DNA of 40,095 nucleotides from Rhizobium phaseoli (lineage in GTDB: Bacteria; Pseudomonadota; Alphaproteobacteria; Rhizobiales; Rhizobiaceae), in the NCBI RefSeq assembly GCF_003985125.1, contig NZ_ML133597.1, positions 1 to 40,095 on the forward strand, read 5' to 3'. Below the pieces are notes generated by a model, which saw only the letters and a program-made list of their open reading frames with translations, made no database searches and was not told the origin of the DNA. Both the position numbers and the translations under genes were made by a program. Below, one piece after another: positions 33,719-40,095 of this stretch (positions within the stretch are counted from its first letter, which is position 1; every line of letters starts with the position of its first letter).

Positions 33719-34345
33719 CTAACAAACGTCCCGGCTTCCCGCTTTGTCGCTCAAGAGCGGCTCACGGAGGACATTGAGCTCGACGTTGGGATAAACGCGC
33801 TCTTCCAGCAATTGAAGCGACCTGACCCTAACCGCCGTGGGCAAAGAGCCTGCGTCTGCAGTGATCTCAGGCAGCCGCCCTTCGGCACTGAACCTGAACA
33901 GTGTGATGTGCGCTATTTGCGGCGGGGTGGGGCGCCATCCTTCGAAGTCGATCGCCTGAGTAATCGCAGAACGAAGCCTCCGCAATTCCGGTGGCTCCTC
34001 TGCTTTCACGAAAACAGCGGCTGCCGAAACAGTCAGTTCATGGAAATCGAGGTCAAAGGCTGGCGTCTGTTCGGCCAGCCGGTCTGTGACCGCTTTCCAT
34101 CTTTCTCCGTTCAGCCTCCATACCTCCTCATTCGGGATACTGAATTTGGCCGCTGCGTTGACCAGAGTGACGATCGTCATGTGCAGGCTCGCGGCCGGCA
34201 GGCGCAAAAGCGGTGCATCGCTGTGTCGCTCGATACCATCTTGCAGGCTGCTGAGTTTTGACAATGTCGCGCCATCTGGAAAAAACTGCAGGTGGAACGC
34301 GCAGCACCGTTTGAACCACAGCGCATCGATCTTCGTCCGGGTCAC
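33719..34345 (-). CDS. 2H phosphoesterase-superfamily protein (2'-5' RNA ligase-like)
   Basis: A 208-residue protein with the two catalytic H-x-T motifs of the 2H superfamily: H55-x-T57 in SLHMTIVTL and H146-x-T148 in IAHITLFRF, about 90 residues apart as expected. Members (ThpR/LigT, cyclic phosphodiesterases) act on 2',3'-cyclic or 2'-5' phosphodiesters in RNA or nucleotides. The rest of the sequence is divergent and I cannot assign a substrate. The start is a GTG with GGGAGG nine bases upstream. It lies 129 bases downstream of the ectC-like gene on the same strand, so cotranscription is possible. Confidence 0.75.
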   Translation of the reverse strand: MTRTKIDALWFKRCCAFHLQFFPDGATLSKLSSLQDGIERHSDAPLLRLPAASLHMTIVTLVNAAAKFSIPNEEVWRLNGERWKAVTDRLAEQTPAFDLDFHELTVSAAAVFVKAEEPPELRRLRSAITQAIDFEGWRPTPPQIAHITLFRFSAEGRLPEITADAGSLPTAVRVRSLQLLEERVYPNVELNVLREPLLSDKAGSRDVC

Positions 34346-34474
34346 AGCAGCAGGCCTCCCACTCGATCAGGGCGCACCGCACCAAGGGCGACCGTTGATG
34401 AAAGCCATGACTAAGCACGACCGCAAAATCAAGGAGATCGCGCAAACGAGGCCCTCGATGGGCTCAAGCTCGGC

Positions 34475-34861
34475 TCAATATTCCGAACCGCTTCTGTTGT
34501 TGAGGTCGTGACGCTCCGTTCCCTTGAGCGGCGGATTGAAGACGCTGACCAGGACGAGGTCCTCGTCCTTGCCGCCCCTGAGATAGTGGCGGTCGTGTTG
34601 GTCGAGGACGTAGATGTCGCCGACGCGGATGGGAAAGACATTGCCGTCCATATCCTCGACCTCGCCTTCTCCCTGAATGCAGTAGCAGGCCTCGAGGTGG
34701 TTGCGGTACTGCAGCAGGGCTTGCGTATTGGCGCGCACGACAGTGTGGCAGACGGTAAAGCCCATCCCATCATCCCTAGTCAGCAGTCGATGGCTCGTGC
34801 CATTGCCCCAATCGACGAAACGCTCGGTCTGTTCCACGTCCTTCAGGCTTCTCACAAACAT
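34475..34861 (-). CDS. ectC: Solitary L-ectoine synthase homologue (EctC)
   Basis: A 128-residue cupin that matches EctC, which cyclises N-gamma-acetyl-diaminobutyrate to the osmoprotectant ectoine. Conserved parts include the N-terminal MFVRSLKDVEQTER, NHLEACYCIQGEGEVED, DIYVLDQHDRHYLRGG and VFNPPLKGTERHD. The iron-ligand positions known in EctC are kept (E57, Y84, H92). Two segments differ from ordinary EctC: the W of NWTSRRLL is replaced by G (GNGTSHRLL), and the HIHYQNHLEA segment reads LLQYRNHLEA. No ectA, ectB or ectD is in the window, so substrate must come from elsewhere or differ. The start has GAGGAG six bases upstream. A LysR-type gene is divergent. Confidence 0.88.
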   Translation of the reverse strand: MFVRSLKDVEQTERFVDWGNGTSHRLLTRDDGMGFTVCHTVVRANTQALLQYRNHLEACYCIQGEGEVEDMDGNVFPIRVGDIYVLDQHDRHYLRGGKDEDLVLVSVFNPPLKGTERHDLNNRSGSEY

Positions 34862-34933
34862 GTTTTTCTCCTCGCAAATGACGGAGATGGCTCGATCTCC
34901 GAGATCCATTAGGCACTGAAATCGACGGCTGCT

Positions 34934-34951
34934 TCAAATGATCTAAATTGA
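34934..34951. promoter_or_regulatory. Possible LysR-type operator between ectC and lysR
   Basis: The AT-rich dyad TCAAATGATCTAAATTGA with TCAA/TTGA ends lies in the 190-base divergent region. LysR proteins bind interrupted dyads of about this size. The match is short, so this is a candidate only. Confidence 0.35.
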
Positions 34952-35051
34952 GAAAGCTGTTAGAATAATTTACATGTTAGCTCTGAGTTCGATCCGTGTG
35001 ACGAGGATGCGGGGCGAAAGACTCCGTCTATCATGTAAGGAATTCGAACAT

Positions 35052-35936
35052 ATGCAGCTGCCGCCGCTGAATGCATTGAGGGCCTTTGAAGCGACCGCCC
35101 GGCTCATGAGCCTGTCAAAGGCCGGAGACGAGCTGCATGTGACCCACGCCGCCATCAGCCACCAGATCAAACATCTGGAGACGTGGCTGGGCCGCAAGCT
35201 GCTGCAGAAATCCGGGCGCGGCGTAGCGCTGACGCCGGCGGGCGCCGAATATTATCTGGCCGTCTCCGGCGCATTGGCAGCCATCGCCCATGCAACCGGC
35301 AACATGCGCCGAGATCACAATATGCGTTCGATCACCGTGGGCTGCATCCCGTCGATCGCCTCGCGCTGGCTGGTTCCGGCACTTCCGTCTTTCCGGGAGA
35401 GCGATCCCGATCTCGATGTCAGGATCGTCTATGCCAGAGCGGAAGAGCGCTTCGATGACGAAAGCCTGGATGTTCTGATCACCATGGGGGAGGATTTGTC
35501 GGGAGGGCGGGAGAGCCGTCTGCTTTTCTCCCGGCGCAACCAGCCGGTGGCGAGCGTCCATTATCTGGCAAAGCGGAATTGGACTATCGAGAACGTTCCC
35601 TTTGCGAGGGCCGACCTGCTGCATGACGAATCCGTGGACGGCTGGAAAGAATGGTTCCGCAAGGCTGAGATAAAGCCACCCGAGCCGATCCGCGGGCCGA
35701 TCTTTCAGGACTTCAACATTCTTGCCACGGCAGCGATCGCCGGACATGGGGTCGCTCTATGCCCTGTCGAGGTGTTTCGGCGAGAGATCGAACGCGGTGA
35801 CCTCGTCGTGCTGTCGGATATTTCGACGGCCGAAGCCCAGGGATATTATCTGATCACCAGCGCCTGGGCGAAAAAGCCGGTGCGCCGTTTTGCCGAATGG
35901 TTCATTCAGGAGTGCAACTCCAGCAGTCTTCGGTAA
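35052..35936 (+). CDS. LysR-family regulator, GcvA-like
   Basis: A 294-residue LysR-type regulator. The N-terminal winged helix-turn-helix (about 1-62) reads LNALRAFEATARLMSLSKAG, then HVTHAAISHQIKHLE and LLQKSGRGVALTPAG, which is the GcvA/AmpR-like subgroup. The effector domain (about 90-290) has IPSIASRWLVPALPSF and ATAAIAGHGVALCPVEVF. AAGGA lies upstream of the ATG at 35052. The frame is open back to 34974. Divergent orientation from the solitary ectC suggests that it controls that gene. The effector is unknown. Confidence 0.9.
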   Translation: MQLPPLNALRAFEATARLMSLSKAGDELHVTHAAISHQIKHLETWLGRKLLQKSGRGVALTPAGAEYYLAVSGALAAIAHATGNMRRDHNMRSITVGCIPSIASRWLVPALPSFRESDPDLDVRIVYARAEERFDDESLDVLITMGEDLSGGRESRLLFSRRNQPVASVHYLAKRNWTIENVPFARADLLHDESVDGWKEWFRKAEIKPPEPIRGPIFQDFNILATAAIAGHGVALCPVEVFRREIERGDLVVLSDISTAEAQGYYLITSAWAKKPVRRFAEWFIQECNSSSLR

Positions 35937-35998
35937 GTGAACGACGACGTGGCATCCGCTTGCGCTGGCCAAGCATGGATTGTCATGAAAGTTTCATA

Positions 35999-36028
35999 TT
36001 GAAGCTATTGCGGAAAACGAAATATAAT
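35999..36028 (+). promoter_or_regulatory. Sigma-70-like promoter of the small Gly/Asp/Cys-rich gene
   Basis: TTGAAG (35999-36004) and a consensus TATAAT (36023-36028) are separated by 18 bases. Transcription would begin near 36035, about 46 bases before the TTG start codon of the small protein. Confidence 0.65.
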
Positions 36029-36080
36029 CTACAATTTCTATCCAGAAACAAGATTTGATGAAGCAACGAAAGGAGACTGA

Positions 36081-36263
36081 TTGAGCGCATTTTTCTCGAA
36101 TGCCTTCGTGATTGCATATTTCGCCCTGGTTATTGCCCTGCTTGTCGCGAGTGGCAAGTGCCGTTCAATAAGCTTCGGCGATGGCGATGGCGGGGGAGGC
36201 TGGTGCGATGCCGCGGGCGACGGTGGCTGTGACGGCGGCGGCGACGGAGGTGGAGGAGACTAG
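36081..36263 (+). CDS. Small Gly/Asp/Cys-rich membrane protein, 60 residues
   Basis: I do not recognise a named family. The first 25 residues form one hydrophobic helix (FFSNAFVIAYFALVIALLVA). After a short basic link (SGKCRS), the C-terminal 30 residues are almost all Gly and Asp with scattered Cys and Trp (GDGDGGGGWCDAAGDGGCD and so on). The start is a TTG with AGGAG five bases upstream. A nine-codon reading from the ATG at 36058 ends across this TTG and could modulate translation. A promoter with TATAAT and a strong terminator enclose the gene, so it is a complete monocistronic unit of about 275 bases. An RNA function for the transcript is an alternative. Confidence 0.65.
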   Translation: MSAFFSNAFVIAYFALVIALLVASGKCRSISFGDGDGGGGWCDAAGDGGCDGGGDGGGGD

Positions 36264-36290
36264 ATCAAACTGAAATCGATAGAATACCCG

Positions 36291-36311
36291 ACCGCCTCAA
36301 GGCGGTTTTTT
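36291..36311 (+). terminator. Intrinsic terminator of the small Gly/Asp/Cys-rich gene
   Basis: The stem ACCGCC-TCAA-GGCGGT is followed by TTTTT, 27 bases after the stop codon. This is a textbook intrinsic terminator in the plus direction. Confidence 0.85.
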
Positions 36312-36426
36312 GTTGCCTGTGTTCCAGGCCGTACCTGCTCGCCGCGAGCCTTCCTTCCTCAATCCATCAGCATCGAGACGCAGAGCCTGCGCCGCAGGCA
36401 AGCGGTCTTGGCGTGCGGCAAATGCA

Positions 36427-36456
36427 AATGGCCGCCTTCGGGTGAAGACGGCCATT
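36427..36456 (-). terminator. Hairpin downstream of bioY
   Basis: AATGGCCG pairs perfectly with CGGCCATT, and the inner CTTC pairs with GAAG. It lies 27 bases beyond the bioY stop on the minus strand and is followed by only a weak T-rich stretch. The rest of 36312-36482 holds nothing else I can identify. Confidence 0.5.
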
Positions 36457-36482
36457 GATGATGTGAACGGCGACTTCGGCGC

Positions 36483-37049
36483 TTATGCGCGTGCCGGCAG
36501 GAGGGGATAGCCGGCCATGACGGCGCGGCCGAGCAGGGCGGCGACGAAAGCCTTGATCACGTCGCCCGGAATGAAGGCCATCGAGCCGACGAAGGCTTTG
36601 GTGAAGCCGAGGCCGGCAACGGTGGCGAGATAGGCGATACCGAAGGCATAGAGCACGACGACCCCGCCGACCATGGCGGCGAGAAAGAAGCTCACCGTCT
36701 GCACCAGGCCGGATTGGCCGTGGTTGACCAGCCGCTCGCTGAGATAGCCGGTGACGAAGGCGCCGAAGATCCAGCCGACGAGGAAGCCGGCCGACGGCGA
36801 GGCGAAGATGGCGAGGCCGCCGCGGCCGCCGGAAAGCACCGGGAGGCCGATGGCGACGAGCAGCAGCACGATCAGCACGGCAATCGCGCCGCGGCGGGCG
36901 CCGAGCACGACACCGGCCATCATGACGCCAAGCGATTGGGCGGTGATCGGCACCGGAATGAAGCCGAGCGAGATCGGCGGCAGCAGGCCGAGGGCCACGA
37001 TGATCGCAGCGAAGAGGGCGGTAAGGACGAGGTCGCGGGTGCTCATCAT
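36483..37049 (-). CDS. bioY: Biotin ECF transporter substrate-binding protein BioY
   Basis: The S-component of the biotin importer, a 188-residue membrane protein with six hydrophobic segments. Family features are the N-terminal LVLTALFAAIIVALGLLPPI, the PVPITAQSLGVMMAGVVLGARRG segment, the GLPVLSGGRGGLAIFASPSAGFLVG loop that forms the biotin site, and SMAFIPGDVIKAFVAALLG near the end. It captures biotin and works with the BioM-BioN energising module. GGAG precedes the ATG. It is the last gene of bioMNY, 21 bases after bioN. Confidence 0.95.
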   Translation of the reverse strand: MMSTRDLVLTALFAAIIVALGLLPPISLGFIPVPITAQSLGVMMAGVVLGARRGAIAVLIVLLLVAIGLPVLSGGRGGLAIFASPSAGFLVGWIFGAFVTGYLSERLVNHGQSGLVQTVSFFLAAMVGGVVVLYAFGIAYLATVAGLGFTKAFVGSMAFIPGDVIKAFVAALLGRAVMAGYPLLPARA

Positions 37050-37070
37050 GAACTCCGTGGTTAAAATTGG

Positions 37071-37679
37071 TTAACTTCCATGCCGTCGAATGCGGCGCGC
37101 GTCAATCGCCGCGGCGACATTATCCGCATCCCTGAGCGTCAGGATGATCAGCGGCGCAAGCAAGGTCGTCGGCCGGGCCTTCAGCCCACGTGCCTTGTGG
37201 GCCTCGCGGATCGCCTGGTAACGGCCGACAATATCGGGCACGAAACGCAGGACGAGCCCGAGCGCCAGGCCGATATCGTCGGCCTGCACCCAGCCGGTGC
37301 GCTCCAGCGGGCGGGCAAGCGCCGTCACCTCGTCGATGAAGGCGGTGATCGACGTCGTCGCCGTCACGGCGGCGGCAAGAAGCATCAGCGCCGTCAGCCG
37401 CAGCACCGGCACGAGTGCCGCCTGCCAGGGATTGAAGAGGAGATTGAAGAGCGCCACGACCGCAATCGTCAGGAAGACCGGCCGCAGCCGCCGCAGGCCC
37501 TCGCCGAGCGGCAGGCCGGTCGTGCGGTAGACGACCGCCGTCAGCACAACCAAGCCGGAAAGCAGGGCGATGTTCTGGCTGATGAACAGCACGATGCCGA
37601 AGACCGCAAGCGACACCAGCTTGACCCGCGGCGAAAGCCGGTGCATCGGGCTGTTGCCTTCGACATAGAGCGACTGCAT
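37071..37679 (-). CDS. bioN: Biotin ECF transporter transmembrane protein BioN
   Basis: The EcfT-type coupling protein, 202 residues with about five membrane helices. Its cytoplasmic coupling helices carry the Ala-Arg-Gly type motifs AHKARGL and AIDARRI near the C-terminus, which transmit ATP hydrolysis in BioM to BioY. The ATG overlaps the bioM stop by one base (TGATG), so translation is coupled. Confidence 0.93.
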   Translation of the reverse strand: MQSLYVEGNSPMHRLSPRVKLVSLAVFGIVLFISQNIALLSGLVVLTAVVYRTTGLPLGEGLRRLRPVFLTIAVVALFNLLFNPWQAALVPVLRLTALMLLAAAVTATTSITAFIDEVTALARPLERTGWVQADDIGLALGLVLRFVPDIVGRYQAIREAHKARGLKARPTTLLAPLIILTLRDADNVAAAIDARRIRRHGS

Positions 37680-38368
37680 CAGGCGGCGATCTCCTTGTAG
37701 CGGGCGATCGCCTCGGTCGCCGGCGCATCGGCGGCCAGCCGCCCCTCATGAAACAACAGCACCCGCTCGAAATCGGCGATCAGCTCCAGATCGTGGGTAA
37801 TGACGATGGCGCTTTCCGGCAGCCCGGCAATAATCCGCTCGACCAGTGCCCGGTTCTTCAGGTCGAGCTGGTTGGTCGGCTCGTCGAGAATGAGAATGCC
37901 GGGCCCCGTCACCAGCACCGAGCAGAGGGCCGCCACCTGCAGCTCGCCGCCGGAAAGCTCGTGCGCCCGGCGGTCGGCGAGCGCTTCGGCGCCGAAGCGG
38001 GCGAGAACACGCTCGACCTTCGCCTCGATCTCCGCCTTGCTGAAGCCGTGGCGCTTCAGCCCGAAGGCGATGTCGTCCCGGACGATCGGCAGGATGATCT
38101 GGTTCTGCGGCGACTGGAAGATGAAGCCGACATCGACTGCGCCGGCCTTGTCATCGGCCGTATCGCGGCCGTTGACGGTGACGCGTCCGACCGTCGGCTT
38201 GGTCAGCCCGTTGATCAGCCGCGCAAACGTGGTCTTGCCCGAGCCGTTGAGCCCGATGACGCCGATGCGTTTGCCGCTGATGCCGAGCGTCAGCGGCGCC
38301 AGCGCCACCCGCGTTCCGAAACTGACCCCGGCGCCTTCGAATTGTATGTCCAAACCAGTCCCTCGCAT
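37679..38368 (-). CDS. bioM: Biotin ECF transporter ATPase BioM
   Basis: The ABC-type ATPase of the biotin importer, 229 residues. It has Walker A GLNGSGKT (39-46), the Q-loop FIFQSPQNQ (83-91), the ABC signature LSGGE (138-142), Walker B ILILDEP (158-164) and the switch histidine in VITHDLE. BioM pairs with BioN to drive uptake by BioY in the inner membrane. The start is uncertain: the ATG at 38368 has little upstream, whereas a TTG at 38353 (LDIQFEGAG) has GAGGGA six bases before it. It heads the bioM-bioN-bioY operon. A RIME-like repeat lies immediately upstream. Confidence 0.94.
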   Translation of the reverse strand: MRGTGLDIQFEGAGVSFGTRVALAPLTLGISGKRIGVIGLNGSGKTTFARLINGLTKPTVGRVTVNGRDTADDKAGAVDVGFIFQSPQNQIILPIVRDDIAFGLKRHGFSKAEIEAKVERVLARFGAEALADRRAHELSGGELQVAALCSVLVTGPGILILDEPTNQLDLKNRALVERIIAGLPESAIVITHDLELIADFERVLLFHEGRLAADAPATEAIARYKEIAA

Positions 38369-38395
38369 CTTTCATCGGAGGAGATTGCCGATGCC

Positions 38396-38530
38396 GGCCC
38401 TCATCCGCCTGCCGGCACCTTCTCCCCGTAAACGGGGCGAAGGAACCATGCCGCGACCTCTCCATTCCCATCAATCTCTCGCAGGGCACGTCCCCTCTCC
38501 CCGCGAGCGGGGAGAGGGTTAGGGTGAGGG
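38396..38530. repeat. Family B (RIME-like) repeat (second copy)
   Basis: It begins CCCTCATCCGCCTGCCGGCA, as at 18720, with a first hairpin CTTCTCCCCGTAAACGGGGCGAAGG and a second, CCTCTCCCCGCGAGCGGGGAGAGG, followed by GTTAGGGTGAGGGGCAG. It is less symmetrical than the first copy. It occupies half of the 271-base gap between bioM and the ycaQ-like gene, which diverge. Confidence 0.8.
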
Positions 38531-38639
38531 GCAGCCACTGGCGCCGATCAGACGTGCTTCTACATGGGGAATCCAGGGTGATGAAGAGCAAATCTCGATA
38601 TCGGGTGGCTAGGAAGATTTTCCGCGATATGATGCCCAC

Positions 38640-39830
38640 ATGACGAATCTGCTTTCCAATTCCGACGCCCGCCGGGTCTTCCTGGCCAAGCAGGGCCTCA
38701 GCGCCCCGCCGAACCGCGCCTTGAGCAAGGAGGGCCTGCTGCAGCTCATCCATGATCTGGGCTTCGTCCAGGTCGACAGCATCCAGACGGTGGAGCGGGC
38801 GCATCACCAGATCCTGTTTTCGCGCAACCAGACCTACAGGCGCGAACATCTGACCGCGTTGCTCGAAAAGGACGGCACGCTGTTCGAGCACTGGACGCAT
38901 GACGCCTCGATCCTGCCGAGCGCCTTCTTCGTCTATTGGAAGCACAAGTTCCGCCATCAGGAGAAGGTTATCATCGAGCGCTGGCGCAAATGGCGCGGCG
39001 AGGGTTTCGAGGCGGCCTTCGAGGAGACCTATGAGCGCGTTGCGCGCGACGGCGCCATCCTGGCGCGTGATATCAAGGCCGACGGCCATGTTTCCGGCGG
39101 CTGGTGGAACTGGCATCCGAACAAGACGGCGCTCGAATATTTCTGGCACACCGGCAAATTCGCCATCGCCGGCCGCTCGAATTTCCAGAAGATCTACGAC
39201 CTGACCGAGCGTGTCGTCCCGGCCCATTTCCGCGAGCCGGAGGTAAGCCGCACCGAGTTCGTCGACTGGGCGTGCCGCAGCGCGCTCACCCGCCTCGGCT
39301 TTGCCACCCATGGAGAAATCGCCGCGTTCTGGAACCTCGTCTCGCCTGACGAGGCCAAGACCTGGGTATCGGCCCATCGCGACGAGCTCGCCGAAGTGCT
39401 GATCGAGCCCGCACTCGGGGCCAAGCCGCGGCCCTCCTGGGCCTTTGCCGATTTCCTGACGACGCTCGACAGCTATCCCGCCGCGCCGCCGCGCATCCGC
39501 GTGCTCAGCCCCTTCGACCCGATGATCCGCGACCGCAACCGCACCGAACGCCTGTTCGGCTTCTTTTACCGCATCGAGATCTTCGTGCCGGAAGCCAAGC
39601 GCGAATATGGCTATTACGTCTTCCCGCTGCTCGAAGGCGACCGGCTGATCGGCCGCATCGACATGAAGGCTGACCGGAAGAAATCGACGCTTGATGTCAG
39701 GCGGCTCTGGCTGGAGCCGGGGGTGAAAGCGTCCGCAGGTCGGCTGGAGCGGCTGGAAGCGGAGCTCGATAGGGTGGCGCGGTTTGCGGGCGTGGAGAAA
39801 GTGGTGTTGCTGGAGGGGTGGAGAGGATAA
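38640..39830 (+). CDS. YcaQ/AlkX-like DNA glycosylase (winged-helix family)
   Basis: A 396-residue member of the HTH_42/YcaQ family, DNA glycosylases that remove bulky or cross-linked alkyl bases. The catalytic Q-x-D motif is Q44-V-D46 in FVQVDSIQTVERAHH. Further family features are YRREHLTALLEKDGTLFEHWTHDASILP and the C-terminal LSPFDPMIRDRNRTERLFGF and GRIDMKADRK segments. Length matches the family. No good Shine-Dalgarno precedes the ATG at 38640, so the start is the least certain part. It stands alone, divergent from bioM. Confidence 0.88.
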   Translation: MTNLLSNSDARRVFLAKQGLSAPPNRALSKEGLLQLIHDLGFVQVDSIQTVERAHHQILFSRNQTYRREHLTALLEKDGTLFEHWTHDASILPSAFFVYWKHKFRHQEKVIIERWRKWRGEGFEAAFEETYERVARDGAILARDIKADGHVSGGWWNWHPNKTALEYFWHTGKFAIAGRSNFQKIYDLTERVVPAHFREPEVSRTEFVDWACRSALTRLGFATHGEIAAFWNLVSPDEAKTWVSAHRDELAEVLIEPALGAKPRPSWAFADFLTTLDSYPAAPPRIRVLSPFDPMIRDRNRTERLFGFFYRIEIFVPEAKREYGYYVFPLLEGDRLIGRIDMKADRKKSTLDVRRLWLEPGVKASAGRLERLEAELDRVARFAGVEKVVLLEGWRG

Positions 39831-39905
39831 GCGAATTATCCTCTGCCCGTCACCGCGCCCTCACAAGGGAGGCCGGCCGAATGTAACATCAGCTGCGGTG
39901 CGTCT

Positions 39906-39968
39906 CTGTACGCCGACGGCGAGTTTGGCAACAACGCCAACCCCACTCTCCGTCATCCCAGGCCTTGA
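39906..39968. repeat. Family A palindromic repeat, left half (copy A5)
   Basis: It begins CTGTACGCCGACGGCGAGTT, like the leader of the copy at 7657, followed by CCCCACTCTCCGTCATCCCAG, arm end GGC and loop CTTGA, where the second insertion sequence begins. The right half is missing in the window. Confidence 0.8.
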
Positions 39969-40095
39969 TGTAAAGCCCGGATACATACCTGACAGATGTT
40001 CGGAGACATGCCTGACACTTTCGAGATGTTTTTTCGGGAGGTCGGCATGGTTTGGCGGTCGAGGTCAGTTGTGGATGAGCGTTTGGAATTCTGCC
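39969..40095 (+). mobile_element. IS481-like insertion sequence, second copy (5' end only)
   Basis: The first 51 bases are identical to both terminal repeats of the copy at 1-1253, and the remaining visible bases match the transposase 5' end of that copy with one substitution. It lies in opposite orientation to the first copy and is cut by the window edge. Confidence 0.93.
40047..40095 (+). CDS. IS481-family transposase, N-terminal fragment at window edge
   Basis: Only the first 16 codons are visible (MVWRSRSVVDERLEFC). They are identical to the start of the transposase at 51-1175. GGGAGG lies six bases before the ATG. Whether the rest is intact cannot be seen. Confidence 0.85.
   Translation, partial: MVWRSRSVVDERLEFC

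Noticed and set aside
34862..35051. Riboswitch or small RNA between ectC and the LysR gene
   Set aside because: No stable conserved fold or terminator could be seen. The region fits an ordinary divergent promoter.
36171..36263. Simple-sequence artefact in the Gly/Asp-coding tail
   Set aside because: The repeat units are irregular at DNA level (mixed GGC, GGA, GGT, GAC and GAT codons, with Cys and Trp codons) and a good promoter and terminator frame it, so a coding role is more likely than a bare microsatellite.
1..40095. Composite transposon bounded by the two IS copies
   Set aside because: The enclosed 38.7 kb holds ordinary core genes (dxs, xseB, tlyA, tsaC, bioMNY) with uniform codon use, so co-mobilisation as a transposon is unlikely.

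Overview
The window reads as a piece of a chromosome (or chromid) from an alphaproteobacterium of the Rhizobium etli/leguminosarum/phaseoli group. The evidence is the high-GC coding style, a complete malonate cluster (matR-matA-matB-matC) of the type known from R. leguminosarum bv. trifolii, a bioMNY biotin-uptake operon, a DXS protein of rhizobial type, and several families of rhizobial intergenic palindromic repeats. The species call rests on recalled protein similarity and is an inference. I see no tRNA, rRNA, CRISPR array or prophage.

Layout. 1-1253: a complete IS481-like insertion sequence with 51-bp perfect terminal inverted repeats. A second copy in the opposite orientation starts at 39969 and runs off the right edge. 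1545-4775: a minus-strand group with an FAD-linked 2-hydroxyacid dehydrogenase, a Sua5/TsaC tRNA-threonylcarbamoylation enzyme and an unknown 20-kDa protein. 5090-8802: a GbcA-like Rieske oxygenase, a secreted BA14K-like protein, a DUF982 protein and a CorA/ZntB-type transporter. 9038-11677: an acyl-CoA dehydrogenase plus a crotonase-fold enzyme behind a MerR-type dyad. 11707-14145: an NAPE-PLD-like metallo-hydrolase, a short-chain dehydrogenase and a divergent HxlR regulator with a clear shared operator. 14193-25211: a core block (rlmD-like, tlyA, dxs, xseB) into which a chemotaxis receptor, a phospholipase D-like protein, a pirin and another dehydrogenase are interleaved.

25214-32328: a histone-deacetylase-like amidohydrolase, a hotdog thioesterase and the matRABC cluster. 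MatC imports malonate, MatB activates it to malonyl-CoA, MatA decarboxylates that to acetyl-CoA, and MatR controls the operon from a palindromic operator. 32572-36311: a LuxR-type regulator, a 2H phosphoesterase, a solitary and divergent ectoine-synthase homologue with a divergent LysR regulator, and a tiny Gly/Asp/Cys-rich membrane protein with its own promoter and terminator. 36483-39830: bioM-bioN-bioY and a YcaQ-like DNA glycosylase.

Three repeat families occupy the intergenic gaps. Family A is a CTTGA-loop palindrome with five copies. Family B is RIME-like with two copies, one of which forms a 60-bp-arm inverted repeat. Family C is about 105 bp with three good copies and one diverged copy. 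Both IS copies sit in the loop of a family A palindrome, at the same position. The points most worth a second look are the IS targeting, the solitary EctC with changed active-site-region residues, the small autonomous Gly/Asp/Cys-rich gene, the HxlR operator that abuts its own start codon, the MerR dyad before the acyl-CoA dehydrogenase, and the PLD-like protein.
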